Of a DNA stretch of 64,000 nucleotides, positions 17,073-26,393 are shown in pieces. A program made the position numbers and the translations under genes. Source of the stretch: Dehalococcoidia bacterium (lineage in GTDB: Bacteria > Chloroflexota > Dehalococcoidia > SZUA-161); assembly GCA_030619685.1 (NCBI GenBank), contig JAUXAX010000006.1, positions 15,965-79,964 on the forward strand, in the 5' to 3' direction. The notes below the pieces were generated by a model. The model did no database searches. It was given only the letters and a program-made list of their open reading frames with translations, and was not told where the DNA came from. Within the stretch, counting starts at the first letter, position 1. Every line of letters starts with the position of its first letter.

Positions 17073-18173
17073 TCAGGGAAAGACCCTATGGAGACGCCTT
17101 AGAGCCTCCATCTCCTCCCTGTTGCCCAGCTTGGCCTTTCGCACCGCACGGGCCAGGATATCTACGCTCTTGTCGTAGGTCTTTCGGTCCACGGGGTAGG
17201 GAATTCCGTCCTTGCCTCCATGGGCGAAGCTGTAGCGGGCGGGGTCTTGGAAGCTGGGAGCAACCCCCCAGACCAGCTCGGAGATGAGGCTGAGGGCACG
17301 GATGGTCTTGGGACCTACTCCCTGCATCCCCATGAGGCTCTCGAAGCACTCCGGCTTGCGCTCATAGGTCTGCAAGAATATCTTCTCCAGGCGGCTGGGG
17401 TGAAGGTCTTGCAGGCTGAGGTAGTGGTGAGAGGGTAGGTCGAGCGATTTCAATTTGTTCAATTCCGTCACGAGGTGCTCTGGACTCTGTTCGGAGGCTA
17501 CCTGGGTTGCTACGGCCCGTGCCTCCTCGCTTTCAGCGGCCACCATGTTCAGCGCGCCGCCAAACCCCTGTGAGCAGATAGCAGCATGAGGCTCGCAAAC
17601 AAAGTCCTTCACATCTTCACCGAGCCAGTGGTATCTGCGAGCATAGCGGGTCTTCTCGTTCATTCCCTGCTGGATCACCGCCCAGTCGCCCTTGGCGGTG
17701 AACAAGAATGTATGGTGATAGAGTTGGTAGCCGTCTTGAACTGCGCACGAGTCCACCTTAGCCGACATCCTGCTGGCGTAGACCAGGGGCGCAGGGTCCC
17801 TCGAGATGCGCTCAGAGTACGCGGTGATCTGTGCGGGGGTCTGCCTCGAGGTTTTCCCCTTGCCTCCTGCTATGTAGAGGCCAAGCTCATTTTCCAGCCC
17901 CTTCGTCCCCTCCTTCAGAGCGCCGCAGACCGTGGTGGTGACGCCACTGGAATGCCAGTCAAATCCCAGGAGGCAGCCCAGGCCCTGGAACCAGTAGGGG
18001 TCCGACAGCCTCCGCAGCATCTCTTCGGGACCGAACTCGGATACAATGGCTGTTGAGATCTCCCGGGACAGCTTTGTCATCCGGTCGAATAGCCATCGGG
18101 GCGCCTTGCCGCCATGGAGAGGAAGATAGGCCACGCCCGTTCTCGTCGCTTGCCTCACGGAATATGGATTCAC
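17073..18173 (-). CDS. DUF763 domain-containing protein
   Basis: A 366-residue protein that matches my memory of the DUF763 family over its length: N-terminal TRTGVAYLPLHGGKAPRWLF, central GFDWHSSGVTTTVCGALKEG, DPAPLVYASRMSAKVDS and QDGYQLYHHTFLF, with a C-terminal GMQGVGPKTIRALSLISEL that resembles a helix-hairpin-helix DNA-binding motif. DUF763 proteins occur in archaea, Chloroflexi and thermophiles; function is not established, but the HhH element suggests nucleic-acid binding. The chosen start is GTG, and a second in-frame GTG five codons downstream is possible. It is the first gene of a unit with the HAD and flavin reductase genes. Confidence 0.88.
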   Translation of the reverse strand: MNPYSVRQATRTGVAYLPLHGGKAPRWLFDRMTKLSREISTAIVSEFGPEEMLRRLSDPYWFQGLGCLLGFDWHSSGVTTTVCGALKEGTKGLENELGLYIAGGKGKTSRQTPAQITAYSERISRDPAPLVYASRMSAKVDSCAVQDGYQLYHHTFLFTAKGDWAVIQQGMNEKTRYARRYHWLGEDVKDFVCEPHAAICSQGFGGALNMVAAESEEARAVATQVASEQSPEHLVTELNKLKSLDLPSHHYLSLQDLHPSRLEKIFLQTYERKPECFESLMGMQGVGPKTIRALSLISELVWGVAPSFQDPARYSFAHGGKDGIPYPVDRKTYDKSVDILARAVRKAKLGNREEMEALRRLHRVFP

Positions 18174-18215
18174 TTGATACGCTTAGTTCCCTGAGTTATT
18201 CAGTTCATCCCAGGA

Positions 18216-19241
18216 TCACCAATGTACATAGAAGTTCGTGACAGTGCCCATTGGCTCCCAACGGTAGTTCCCCAGAATACTTTCTTGTGCTTCTAATTCC
18301 CCTTTGCTCTCATAGTCTTCCCATTGTTGCATCCACCATTCATAGAACTCGTAATCAAAGGCAGAGGCTCTATCCAGGGATATGATACCGTACTCATGTC
18401 CTAGGGCCACATAGGCTACCTTGTCGTAGTCTATAGTCGTGGCAGGGCCGCCGGAGATTGCCCCGGATGTCGCAGTGTTGAGCCCCTGCCCGGTACAGTC
18501 TATGTAAACCAGCCCCTTGTCTGTTGTATTGAAAGCATTCAGTGCATGCCCGGGGCCGTCCGCGAAATCAACGCTTACGTACGCAGCTCTAATTCCTGCC
18601 GTTTCCGCTCTATCATGCAGCATGGTAGCGAAGTCGGTACACACAAACGATCCTGGTACGTAGGGCCGTTCATCTGTATCATCGTTTAGAATGAACCCCC
18701 TGAGTTGCTCCCACGAAGGGTCTTTTGATTGAGCGTTCTCATAGAGCCTTACAGGCTCGCCATGTGCACTTGCAACGTTGAGGACATCGAAGCCCTGGGC
18801 GTAGTAGACAGCATCCCCCACGATGGCTACTCCCAGGCCGGTTGCCCTCGCGTCGCTCCTTAGCATCGCTTGTCTGAGCTCGTCGTTCTCAAGGCAGTAG
18901 TCCACTTGCTCTCTGGCGGTCTCCTCACGGAGCTTGGGTGACCCGTCGCTGTAAGTAACCCACCAGGAATTGCACAGCAAATAGACAAGATCGCTAGATT
19001 GTTCCACAGTCTTCGAGAACTCGCTTGCTGAGTACTGCCTTGCCAGTTCATCCAAAGTGGGGTCTCTGTCGAGGACTGTAAGCCCGGCCTTTTGCCTCTC
19101 CTCGTTGACCAGCCTGTATATTTCGTCCTCCACTTCTGCGCTGGAAAGTATAGCTGAAGGGGTGACACATGAGGACAGAGGCACAAGGCTGACTACGATG
19201 ACTACTAGACATGCAATTCCTGAAATGGCTCGCTGACCCAT
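18216..19241 (-). CDS. CAP-like/transglutaminase-like secreted lipoprotein
   Basis: A 341-residue exported lipoprotein: hydrophobic signal (residues 7-20) ending in a lipobox LSSC with C25. Residues 38-170 resemble a CAP/SCP domain (EDEIYRLVNEERQKAGL, LDELARQYSASEFS). The second half looks like a transglutaminase-like cysteine fold, with Cys in FVCTDFATML, His in GPGHALNAF and Asp in LVYIDCTG, a plausible catalytic triad. That fusion would sit on the outer face of the membrane and could act on envelope peptides or proteins. AGAGGGA precedes the ATG. It is upstream of, and on the same strand as, the DUF763 gene. The C-terminal domain is inferred from spaced residues only. Confidence 0.75.
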   Translation of the reverse strand: MGQRAISGIACLVVIVVSLVPLSSCVTPSAILSSAEVEDEIYRLVNEERQKAGLTVLDRDPTLDELARQYSASEFSKTVEQSSDLVYLLCNSWWVTYSDGSPKLREETAREQVDYCLENDELRQAMLRSDARATGLGVAIVGDAVYYAQGFDVLNVASAHGEPVRLYENAQSKDPSWEQLRGFILNDDTDERPYVPGSFVCTDFATMLHDRAETAGIRAAYVSVDFADGPGHALNAFNTTDKGLVYIDCTGQGLNTATSGAISGGPATTIDYDKVAYVALGHEYGIISLDRASAFDYEFYEWWMQQWEDYESKGELEAQESILGNYRWEPMGTVTNFYVHW

Positions 19242-19293
19242 CTATTTTCCCTCTTTGGTTATTATAGTTCGCAGGAATCGCTGAGGCAAACCG

Positions 19294-19322
19294 TTGCCCG
19301 TGTTCGAAGCGGGTGATATAAT
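19294..19322 (+). promoter_or_regulatory. sigma70-type promoter for gatC operon
   Basis: TTGCCC at 19294-19299 and TATAAT at 19317-19322 are separated by 17 bases. Transcription should begin near 19329, leaving a leader of about 35 bases before the TTG start of gatC. Confidence 0.6.
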
Positions 19323-19364
19323 GCCTCTATGTGTCTGCAAACAGTTTGCTTCTGAGGTGTTAGA

Positions 19365-19652
19365 TTGAGACTAAGTAGAGAGGAAGTGAAGCACATCGCT
19401 CTTCTTGCCCGGTTGGGTATTGATGAGGCTGATCTGGAGAAATTCAGCGAGCAGCTTTCCAACATATTGGAGAACTTTGAGATACTGCAGCGGGTGGATA
19501 CCACAGGGGTTCCTCCTACCTCTCACCCTGTTGCCTTGAATAACGTGATTCGAGACGACGAGGTAGCGCCGTCCTTTGCTCCCGGTGAGATTCTGGCCAA
19601 CGCTCCTGAGGAGGAGGATGGCTGTTTTCGAGTCAGGGCGGTTCTGGAGTAA
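19365..19652 (+). CDS. gatC: aspartyl/glutamyl-tRNA amidotransferase subunit C
   Basis: A 95-residue GatC of normal length: LSREEVKHIALLARLGIDE at the N-terminus and the conserved LQRVDTTGVPPTSHPV and LRDD-like VIRDDEVAPSF segments. GatC wraps around GatA and tethers GatB in the GatCAB complex, which turns Glu-tRNA(Gln) and Asp-tRNA(Asn) into the amidated forms. The start is a TTG with GAGGTG upstream. An unrelated acyl-CoA synthetase gene lies between it and gatA. gatB is not within the window near here. Confidence 0.9.
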   Translation: MRLSREEVKHIALLARLGIDEADLEKFSEQLSNILENFEILQRVDTTGVPPTSHPVALNNVIRDDEVAPSFAPGEILANAPEEEDGCFRVRAVLE

Positions 19653-19677
19653 TTACCCTGTAAACCTGAGCGAGTTC

Positions 19678-21135
19678 ATGAACCTTAAACAGCAGCTAGA
19701 CTGTCTATTCGATCCTCCATCGGTGGCGGTGATCGGGGCATCCAATGCACTGGGCAAATGGGGATTTCACATCCTCAGCATCCTGTTAGCCAAGGGGGGG
19801 AGGGAGCTCTATGCCATTAACAGGAATGAAGCTGAAGTGCAAGGGTTGAAGGCTTATCGGCGTATCGGGGAGGTGCCTGGCCCGGTGGATTTCGCCGTCA
19901 TAACGGTGCCGTTTCAGGAGGTTCCTGCAGCGATGGAGGACTGTGTCGGCAAGGGGGTCAAGGCGGCTGTTATAATCTCTGGCGGGCTTGCCGAGATTGG
20001 AGGAGAGGGGGCGAAAATCGAGCAGGAGGTGGTCGAAATCGCCAAGCGAGGAGGGATACGATTCGTGGGGCCGAACTGCATGGGGCACTTCGATACCTCC
20101 TCTGACCTTTTCACTGTACCCTATTTGCCGGCGGTGAAAAAGGGCTCTTTGGCACTCATCACTCAGAGTGGAAACACGAGCCAGACGATTGTCTACCTAG
20201 CATGTGAGATGGGTCTGGGATTCAGCAAGTATATCAGCAGTGGGAACGAGGCCAATCTACACTTTGAGGACTATTTGGAGTATCTGGGTCAGGATGACGA
20301 AACGGAGATTATCCTGGGCTATGTTGAGGGTCTCAGGGAGGGCAGGCGCTTTTTCGAGCTGGCAAAAGAGATTACCAGGAAGAAGCCTATTGTTATTGTG
20401 AAGGCCGGGCAGACGGAGGCTGGCGCCAGGGCAGCGCGATCGCACACTGCGGCCTTGGCAGGGTCGGATGTGGTCTGCGAGGCGGCATTCAAGCAATCCG
20501 GGGTAATTAGGGTAGAGGAGGTTAGCGAACTGATCGATGTCGCTTTGGTTCTACTGGGCCAACCTCTGCCCCGGGGAAGGAGGGTAGGGGTGCTATCGAC
20601 GGGCGGTGGCATGGCGGTAATAGCCGCGGATGCCCTAATGAGGCACGGTCTGGAACTGCCCCCGCTATCGCCTGCCACGATGAAGAAGCTGAATTCCACT
20701 CTATCGCGGAGGTGGTCCCATGGAAACCCGGTTGAAACCGGGGGGGACATTTTCAGTTATCCCTGCCTTTGGCCGCTGATAGAGGATGAGAATATGGATG
20801 CCATCCTGATAATCGGTGCCGCTGGGGTGGCTGCTAGCTATGCCCGGTGGGTCAATCTGCCTTCTTCCCTGAGTGATGCGGTCGATCGATGGATAGAAGC
20901 CGCAGAAGACAGTGAGCAGAGAGATGTGGATAAGTTGATGGAAATGATGAACAGGTATCAGAAGCCAGTGATTATGGCCAACATGGGTATCCCAACCATG
21001 AGAAAGGGGGAAGTGTACAAGAAGCTGGAACGCAACTACATCCCCCCTTACCTAACGCCGGAGAGAGCGGCCAAAGCGCTCGCTCACCTGGTAGAGTATA
21101 GTGAGTACCTGGGCGCAGCAAGAGGAAGAGGATAG
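19678..21135 (+). CDS. ADP-forming acyl-CoA synthetase, alpha-type subunit
   Basis: A 485-residue protein of the acetate-CoA ligase (ADP-forming) alpha class. Residues 8-140 are a CoA-binding Rossmann domain ([18 protein letters not shown]); residues 150-300 form the succinyl-CoA-ligase-like domain with the phospho-histidine H256 in [12 protein letters not shown]; a second ligase-like domain completes the subunit. No ATP-grasp domain is present, so a separate beta subunit must supply nucleotide binding. It makes ATP from acyl-CoA or activates an acid. The ATG at 19678 is 25 bases after gatC, and the TAG shares its last base with the GTG of gatA, so translation is coupled. Its place inside the gat operon is unusual. 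Confidence 0.86.
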   Translation: MNLKQQLDCLFDPPSVAVIGASNALGKWGFHILSILLAKGGRELYAINRNEAEVQGLKAYRRIGEVPGPVDFAVITVPFQEVPAAMEDCVGKGVKAAVIISGGLAEIGGEGAKIEQEVVEIAKRGGIRFVGPNCMGHFDTSSDLFTVPYLPAVKKGSLALITQSGNTSQTIVYLACEMGLGFSKYISSGNEANLHFEDYLEYLGQDDETEIILGYVEGLREGRRFFELAKEITRKKPIVIVKAGQTEAGARAARSHTAALAGSDVVCEAAFKQSGVIRVEEVSELIDVALVLLGQPLPRGRRVGVLSTGGGMAVIAADALMRHGLELPPLSPATMKKLNSTLSRRWSHGNPVETGGDIFSYPCLWPLIEDENMDAILIIGAAGVAASYARWVNLPSSLSDAVDRWIEAAEDSEQRDVDKLMEMMNRYQKPVIMANMGIPTMRKGEVYKKLERNYIPPYLTPERAAKALAHLVEYSEYLGAARGRG

Positions 21136-22592
21136 TGGCGAAATACGACCTTACGATTCATGAAGCACACCAGCTATTGAAAAAGGGCGAGGTATCGTCG
21201 GTCGAGCTGACCAAGTCAGTGCTTGAGCGCGTTGGTGAGGTTGAGGGCAAGGTTCGCTCCTTCGTCACTGTTACCGAAGAGTCGGCGCTTGCTCAGGCTC
21301 GGCAGGCTGATGAGCGCATCAAGGCCGGTGAGTTTTCCCCACTGACCGGTATTCCGGCGGTGATCAAGGACAATATGTGTACCAAAGGGACAACCACTAC
21401 CTGCTCCTCGAAGATGTTGGAGGACTTTGTTCCTCCTTACGACGCCACCGTGGTTGAGAAGTTGAATACCCTGGGTATGGTGATGGTGGGCAAAGGAAAT
21501 ATGGATGAGTTCGCTATGGGTTCCTCTAACGAGCACTCCGCATTCTACCCTACCCGTAACCCCTGGGATCTGGACCGCGTACCCGGTGGCAGCAGTGGAG
21601 GGCCGGCAGCCGCGGTAGCTGCTGGGGAGGCTATCTATGCTCTGGGCTCAGATACCGGGGGCAGCATACGCCAGCCTGCGGGCTTCTGCAATATCGTTGG
21701 GCTCAAGCCCACCTATGGGCGGGTTTCGAGGTATGGCCTGGTTGCCTTCGCCAGCTCCTTTGACCAGATCGGGCCGTTGACTAAGGACGTGACCGATTGC
21801 GCTCTGGTGCTGAACGCCATTGCCGGTCACGATCTTGGGGATTCTACCTCCGTTGATCAACCGGTGCCTGATTACACGAAGTCGCTTATCTCTGACCTGC
21901 AGGGGCTGCGAATCGGAGTGCCCAAGGAGTACTTCGTTGAGGGCATGGAGAGCGGCGTGGAGCAGGTCGTGCGGCAAGCCATTGGCAAGCTGGAGGGGCT
22001 CGGGGCTGAGGTGGACTGGGAGGTCTCACTGCCCAATACCCCGGCTGCGCTTGCCTGCTACTATATCATCGCTCCCTCCGAGGCCATGGCCAACCTCGCG
22101 CGTTACGATGGGGTGAAATATGGCTTTTCCGCGCGCGATGCGGAGAATATGTGGGACGCTATGGAGAAGACGCGACAGTACGGATTCGGGGCCGAGGTGA
22201 AGCGACGGATAATGCTGGGGACCTATGCCCTCTCCGCTGGTTATTATGAGGCTTACTATCTCAAGGCCCAGAAGGTGCGTACTTTGATCACCAGGGAATT
22301 CGCTGACGCTTTTGCCAGGTGTGATGTTTTGGTTACTCCCACTTCTCCTACAGTGCCATTCAGTATCGGGGAGAAGGTGGATGACCCACTCCAGATGTAT
22401 CTCAGTGATGTCTGTACCCTGCCCATAAACATCGCTGGCATCCCTGGGATATCAGTGCCCGCGGGATTTATCGATGGTCTCCCTGTGGGCATGCAGATCC
22501 TGGGCAAGCCGTTCTCAGAGGAGATGGTGCTTCGGGTTGCCTTCGCCTATGAGCAGGCGACGGGGTGGGGGCAGAGACGGCCGGAGATTTAG
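21135..22592 (+). CDS. gatA: aspartyl/glutamyl-tRNA amidotransferase subunit A
   Basis: A 485-residue amidase-signature enzyme of standard GatA length. The catalytic triad is visible: K78 in AVIKDN, S153 in [10 protein letters not shown] and nucleophile S177 in [15 protein letters not shown]. It releases ammonia from glutamine and passes it to GatB for transamidation of Glu-tRNA(Gln) or Asp-tRNA(Asn). Conserved [13 protein letters not shown] follows the signature. It starts with GTG overlapping the upstream stop by one base. The following gene begins in the base after its stop codon, which points to one transcript. Confidence 0.95.
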   Translation: MAKYDLTIHEAHQLLKKGEVSSVELTKSVLERVGEVEGKVRSFVTVTEESALAQARQADERIKAGEFSPLTGIPAVIKDNMCTKGTTTTCSSKMLEDFVPPYDATVVEKLNTLGMVMVGKGNMDEFAMGSSNEHSAFYPTRNPWDLDRVPGGSSGGPAAAVAAGEAIYALGSDTGGSIRQPAGFCNIVGLKPTYGRVSRYGLVAFASSFDQIGPLTKDVTDCALVLNAIAGHDLGDSTSVDQPVPDYTKSLISDLQGLRIGVPKEYFVEGMESGVEQVVRQAIGKLEGLGAEVDWEVSLPNTPAALACYYIIAPSEAMANLARYDGVKYGFSARDAENMWDAMEKTRQYGFGAEVKRRIMLGTYALSAGYYEAYYLKAQKVRTLITREFADAFARCDVLVTPTSPTVPFSIGEKVDDPLQMYLSDVCTLPINIAGIPGISVPAGFIDGLPVGMQILGKPFSEEMVLRVAFAYEQATGWGQRRPEI

Positions 22593-22859
22593 ATGGAACG
22601 TGAGCCGGTACAGGTTGCCTGCTACTCTGGTCATACCTACGCCCAGCGGCCGCTTTCGTTCATCTGGGACGATACAGAGTTGAGGGTGAAAAAGGTTGAA
22701 AAAGAGTGGCAGGAGCCTGGAGAAAAGCATTTTCGAATACGCACTGAGGATGACAGAATGTTCGAGCTTTGCTATTATGAGGCCAGCGACCGGTGGCTGG
22801 CCACTGAATGGTTGTCGAAGAGTGCAAAGGGGGGAAGAGATGAAAAGGGAAGTCCTTGA
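22593..22859 (+). CDS. small conserved protein, DUF6504-like
   Basis: An 88-residue protein with an SH3-like beta pattern: VACYSGHTYAQRPLSFIWDD, VKKVEKEWQEPGEKHFRIRT, DRMFELCYYEASDRWLATEW. This order (tyrosine-rich start, then a strand with RxRT, then FEL.YxE...W) recalls small proteins now called DUF6504, though I cannot confirm the match. It starts in the base after the gatA stop, and its last 20 bases overlap the start of the Lrp-type gene, so it is translationally linked to both. Function is unknown. Confidence 0.65.
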   Translation: MEREPVQVACYSGHTYAQRPLSFIWDDTELRVKKVEKEWQEPGEKHFRIRTEDDRMFELCYYEASDRWLATEWLSKSAKGGRDEKGSP

Positions 22860-23322
22860 GGTCTTGGAGAAGGACGCCAGAGTGACTTTGAGGCAAATAT
22901 CTGCCATGACAGGCCTGTCCGTGAAACAGGTACGGAAAACGATTGAAGAGGCGGAAAAGGATCGCGCTATCGTCAAATACAAAACGGTGGTTAACTGGGA
23001 GAAGGCTGGTGAGGAGCGGGTGCAGGCCCTCATTGAGGTCAGAATCCAGCCGCAGAAGGATGTCGGCTTCGATGCTATCGCCGAGCGGATTTATCGCTTC
23101 CCTGAGGCGAATTCGGTCTATCTGGTCTCTGGGGCCTACGATCTGGCTGTCTTTGTGGTAGCCAGGACGGAACGTGAGGTGGCCAGCTTCGTCTCTGAGA
23201 AGCTCGCTTCACTGGAGTCGGTGCAGGGTACTGTGACTCACTTCTTCCTCAAGCCATACAAACAGGATGGAGTGATTCTCGAGGGCGAGGAAAAGGTGCG
23301 GCGAGAGCCGCTAACATTATAG
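22840..23322 (+). CDS. Lrp/AsnC family transcriptional regulator
   Basis: A 160-residue regulator. A winged helix-turn-helix occupies residues 1-55 (VLEKDARVTLRQISAMTGLS, VKQVRKTIEEAE) and an RAM-type ligand-binding domain follows (VQALIEVRIQPQKDVGFDAI, VYLVSGAYDLAVFVVAR, VTHFFLKPYKQDG). Lrp/AsnC proteins bind amino acids and control amino-acid metabolism genes. The ATG at 22840 follows GGGGGGAAGAG and overlaps the upstream gene by 20 bases. It lies 16 bases before the aminotransferase gene, which is its likely partner or target. Confidence 0.88.
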   Translation: MKREVLEVLEKDARVTLRQISAMTGLSVKQVRKTIEEAEKDRAIVKYKTVVNWEKAGEERVQALIEVRIQPQKDVGFDAIAERIYRFPEANSVYLVSGAYDLAVFVVARTEREVASFVSEKLASLESVQGTVTHFFLKPYKQDGVILEGEEKVRREPLTL

Positions 23323-23338
23323 GTAGAGGAGGCTTTTC

Positions 23339-24535
23339 ATGTCAGCCAGGCCCGTAGGCCGTTCCAGGCGTGCCCGCGGAATCATCTCGCAGCGAGTCGA
23401 GAGGCTCTCCGCTTCGGGCATCAGGAAATTCTTTGACCTGTTGTCCACGATGGAGGATGTCATTTCGTTGGGAGTCGGCGAGCCCGACTTCGCCACACCC
23501 TGGCATATCAGTGAGGCTGCCATTTCCGGTATCGAGAAGGGATATACGATGTATACCTCCAACCGGGGGATGCCGGAACTGAGGCACGAGCTTTCGCGAA
23601 ACCTGGGTGCGCGCTACGGGCTGGAATATGACCCAGAAAGCGAACTCTTGATCACTGTGGGCGTGAGCGAGGGGCTGGATTTGGCGATGAGGGCTATCCT
23701 AAACCCCGGGGACGAGGTCATTTCCCCTGAGCCTACCTATGTCTCCTATGACTCATGCGTTGTCCTGGCGGGGGGAGTATTCGTACCGGTGCCAACAACC
23801 GCCGAGAACGAATTCAGGGTTAAGGCGGCTGATATCGAGGAACGGGTCACCGGCTGCACCAAAGCTATTCTTCTGGGGTATCCCAATAACCCAACCGGTG
23901 CGGTGATGGAGAGAGCCGACCTTGAAGAGATAGCCGAGGTAGCCCAGAGGCGTGACTTGATAGTGATCTCGGACGAGATATATGACCAACTCGTTTACGG
24001 GGTTAAGCATACCTGTTTCGCCAGCCTTCCCCAGATGAGGCAGCGCACAATCCACCTCGGAGGCTTCTCCAAATCATACGCTATGACCGGGTGGCGGGTA
24101 GGCTATGCTGCGGCCTCAGCAGAGATCATCGAGGCGATGACCAAGATCCACCAGTATACTATGCTGTGTGCCCCCATAACGGGACAGATGGCAGCTATCG
24201 AGGCACTGAAGTCTGGGGAGACCTCCGTCAGGGAAATGGTTGCCGACTACGACCGGCGGCGCCGGGTGATGGTAAAAGGGCTGAACGCTATCGGGCTCTC
24301 CTGCTTTGAGCCGAAGGGTGCGTTCTATGCCTTCCCTTCAGTCAAGGTAACCGGTCTCTCCTCTCAAGAATTCGCCGAGAAGCTTCTCATCGAGGAGAGG
24401 GTAGCGGTGGTCCCCGGGTCGGCTTTTGGGGAGTGTGGGGAGGGATATGTGCGCTGTTGCTATGCCACCGCGCTTGACGATATAAGGGAGGCGCTGAGGC
24501 GAATGAGGCGGTTTGTGCAGAGGCACAGGTTATAG
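23339..24535 (+). CDS. class I/II pyridoxal-phosphate aminotransferase
   Basis: A 398-residue fold-type I aminotransferase of the AspC/AraT-like Ig subgroup. Visible residues: GVGEPDFATP (substrate loop), YPNNPTG (N184), SDEIYDQLVY (D212, Y215), the PLP Lys K245 in GGFSKSYAMTGWRVGY, and the substrate Arg in YVRCCYAT. It moves an amino group between an amino acid and 2-oxoglutarate; aspartate or aromatic acids are the usual substrates. GAGGAGG precedes the ATG. It is the last gene of the gat-to-lrp transcript, and the adjacent Lrp regulator suggests amino-acid control. Confidence 0.9.
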   Translation: MSARPVGRSRRARGIISQRVERLSASGIRKFFDLLSTMEDVISLGVGEPDFATPWHISEAAISGIEKGYTMYTSNRGMPELRHELSRNLGARYGLEYDPESELLITVGVSEGLDLAMRAILNPGDEVISPEPTYVSYDSCVVLAGGVFVPVPTTAENEFRVKAADIEERVTGCTKAILLGYPNNPTGAVMERADLEEIAEVAQRRDLIVISDEIYDQLVYGVKHTCFASLPQMRQRTIHLGGFSKSYAMTGWRVGYAAASAEIIEAMTKIHQYTMLCAPITGQMAAIEALKSGETSVREMVADYDRRRRVMVKGLNAIGLSCFEPKGAFYAFPSVKVTGLSSQEFAEKLLIEERVAVVPGSAFGECGEGYVRCCYATALDDIREALRRMRRFVQRHRL

Positions 24536-24594
24536 GGGGCCGATCCCGTGCCGCGAGACAATCTGCTCGAAGCGCTTGCAAGGTGCTGGAAGGT

Positions 24595-24623
24595 TTGACC
24601 CCAAGATACTGACGCGCTATAAT
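24595..24623 (+). promoter_or_regulatory. promoter for the Leu-Arg-Val tRNA cluster
   Basis: TTGACC at 24595-24600 and a perfect TATAAT at 24618-24623 with 17 bases between them. It lies about 50 bases before the first tRNA, the expected position for a stable-RNA promoter. Confidence 0.65.
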
Positions 24624-24674
24624 TACGTCTGGAGCAGGCTGCCTGCAACTACTCTCTATCGACAGCGTGTATAA

Positions 24675-24757
24675 GCCGGAGTGGCGGAATGGCAGACGCG
24701 CTACGTTCAGGGCGTAGTGTCCGCGAGGGCGTGGGAGTTCAAATCTCCCCTCCGGCA
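24675..24757 (+). tRNA. tRNA-Leu (CAG)
   Basis: Acceptor arm GCCGGAG pairs with CTCCGGC at 24750-24756, followed by discriminator A. The anticodon stem CTACG/CGTAG encloses loop TTCAGGG, giving anticodon CAG. The long variable arm (GTCCGCGAGGGCGT) is typical of Leu tRNA. CCA is not encoded. First of three tRNAs in a row. Confidence 0.93.
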
Positions 24758-24809
24758 CTTGCTAGTGGGGTGATGAGCTTTCTGAGGTAGAGAAGGGTTT
24801 GCAAGAAAA

Positions 24810-24886
24810 GCGCTTGTAGCTCAGTAGGATAGAGCGCAGCCCTGCGGAGGCTGAGGTCGTGGGTTCGAGCCCCGCCAAGCGCGCCA
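24810..24886 (+). tRNA. tRNA-Arg (GCG)
   Basis: Acceptor GCGCTTG pairs with CAAGCGC at 24876-24882, discriminator G, and CCA is encoded (24884-24886). The anticodon loop CTGCGGA gives anticodon GCG, which reads CGC. Standard short variable loop. Lies 52 bases after tRNA-Leu. Confidence 0.92.
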
Positions 24887-24888
24887 GT

Positions 24889-24964
24889 GGGCGATTAGCT
24901 CAGAGGTGAGAGCGTCTGTTTTACACACAGAAAGTCGCAGGTTCAAGTCCTGCATCGCCCACCA
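24889..24964 (+). tRNA. tRNA-Val (TAC)
   Basis: Acceptor GGGCGAT pairs with ATCGCCC, discriminator A, CCA encoded at 24962-24964. The anticodon loop TTTACAC gives anticodon TAC. It starts two bases after tRNA-Arg, so the cluster is one transcript. Its 3' half is repeated in diverged form at 32105-32150 and its last 12-13 bases again at 36226-36238, marking it as the probable integration site of the island that follows. Confidence 0.93.
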
Positions 24965-25076
24965 TGTTTGCTCTCTTCACCTTCCTCCTTTTCCCTCTAG
25001 CTAATTAAGTGCCCTTTGTATTTCCAAGGCTAACGCCACCAAACGCCCAATGTCAACACCTCAGTAGGAACCATAC

Positions 25077-26393
25077 CTACCAATCCGGCGAAAAGTGGGA
25101 CTTGTCAAATTCCTTCGACTTGTAGCGCTCCCATCTCGGTAAAACCTCCCGGTAGATCCCAAGCCTAATAGCGACTAGCTTTGCAGCTCTGATAAGCATA
25201 ATCCTGAGCATCCTCGGCCTACTGAGCAGTGCTTTCATCAATGCAGCAACAGTTGCAGTCAGTGTGGGTGGGCATCCGTCGATTCTGGTAGCATTAGGTA
25301 GATCCGCGTTGCTTCTAAGTGCACAGTTGCCGTAGAGTAGAGCGTTAGGGGTATCCGGTGTCGGCCTCAACTCCAGCCCGTAGCACAACTCCGCGCCGCC
25401 GAAGTCGAGATGGGGATTGTCTTTGGCGAGTATTGCCAGCGCTAGAGCGAGTGTGGCACCGCACCCGGAGCACATAGTCTTCCCAGGAGAGGGAGCTGAA
25501 AGTCCGGTCACTCCTGCAGGGGCCAACAGTTCCGCGTCTGGTTCAAAGTGCCATTCTAGTTGCTCTTTCAGGGGCTCTATGCTTTCCCCCTTGATTTCAA
25601 TCTGACTTATGTCAAAAGACCGGTTATTCCTCTGGGCAAACACCATCAGATGCTCAACCTCTGAGGGATCGATACCCAGTACGGTCGTTGCGACGACATC
25701 GCCCTCGAATATGTCGGTGCCCGCTATCACCAAATCCTTGCGGTGGGCCACCCCTGCAAGAGTCTCCGGACCTTTTTCCAGCATGTAGGTTCCGTCGATT
25801 ATGACCAGGTCGCTCTGGACACTTTCGTTCAGGAGAGCGACTAGCTCCTCCAGTCGGTTGCTGAGGTGGAACCGTCTCTTGGAACCTTTGCTCAGACATC
25901 CCTTCATGTTCTTGAAGCCCAAAGAGACTTTGGTCTGAAAGTGCGTTTTCAGTACCGGTACGTTTATCAAGAAGTCCGCCTGTAACGCATCTCGGCAGAC
26001 TTGAACCTTCGTCCCTTCCAGATCTAGCTCGTCAAAGGGACCTTCGTTGAAGTCAATGAGCTTGACTCCGTATTTCGCAGCCACCTTGTCGGTGCCCGAA
26101 CCCCTGAAACCCCTCTTGGTATGAGGCTCAAGTTCATCAAGTATGCCAGTTATGCTACCTTCCCCTATAGAGATATCTCCGCAACCGTATTCGAGTAGCA
26201 ACTGTATGATTAGGTCTATGATCCTTGTGGTGGTCACCATCCCATAGGGAGGCATCATCGGATGCCGGAAACAGTTGTTGGGCTTTATTAGCACTCTGCT
26301 GTCGCTGCTGAGTTTGGCAAAGCCATTGCACAACTCGAGAGCGCTGCGAAGGGAATCCAGGGAGCCATCAAACTTAACTAGCGATACCGTCAT
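25077..26393 (-). CDS. DUF362 domain-containing protein
   Basis: A 438-residue soluble protein. The N-terminal DUF362 core shows VLIKPNNCFRHPMMPPYGMV, GDISIGEGS, the VPVLKTHFQTKVSLGFKNMKG hallmark and DLVIAGTDIFEGDVVATTVLG. A C-terminal Cys domain has KTMCSGCGATLAL, a CYG, then YGNCALRSN and RIDGCPP, a set of five cysteines able to bind a metal or cluster. Unlike the DUF362 protein at 53.6 kb it has no 2x[4Fe-4S] ferredoxin. It overlaps the upstream condensation-domain gene by four bases (ATGA), so the two are co-translated. The reaction is unknown; DUF362 proteins are linked to redox and metal chemistry. Confidence 0.85.
   Translation of the reverse strand: MTVSLVKFDGSLDSLRSALELCNGFAKLSSDSRVLIKPNNCFRHPMMPPYGMVTTTRIIDLIIQLLLEYGCGDISIGEGSITGILDELEPHTKRGFRGSGTDKVAAKYGVKLIDFNEGPFDELDLEGTKVQVCRDALQADFLINVPVLKTHFQTKVSLGFKNMKGCLSKGSKRRFHLSNRLEELVALLNESVQSDLVIIDGTYMLEKGPETLAGVAHRKDLVIAGTDIFEGDVVATTVLGIDPSEVEHLMVFAQRNNRSFDISQIEIKGESIEPLKEQLEWHFEPDAELLAPAGVTGLSAPSPGKTMCSGCGATLALALAILAKDNPHLDFGGAELCYGLELRPTPDTPNALLYGNCALRSNADLPNATRIDGCPPTLTATVAALMKALLSRPRMLRIMLIRAAKLVAIRLGIYREVLPRWERYKSKEFDKSHFSPDW

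Noticed and set aside
19576..19677. Extended N-terminus for the acyl-CoA synthetase gene
   Set aside because: It would overlap gatC by 77 bases and add a non-conserved segment; the CoA-binding domain begins just after the ATG at 19678.
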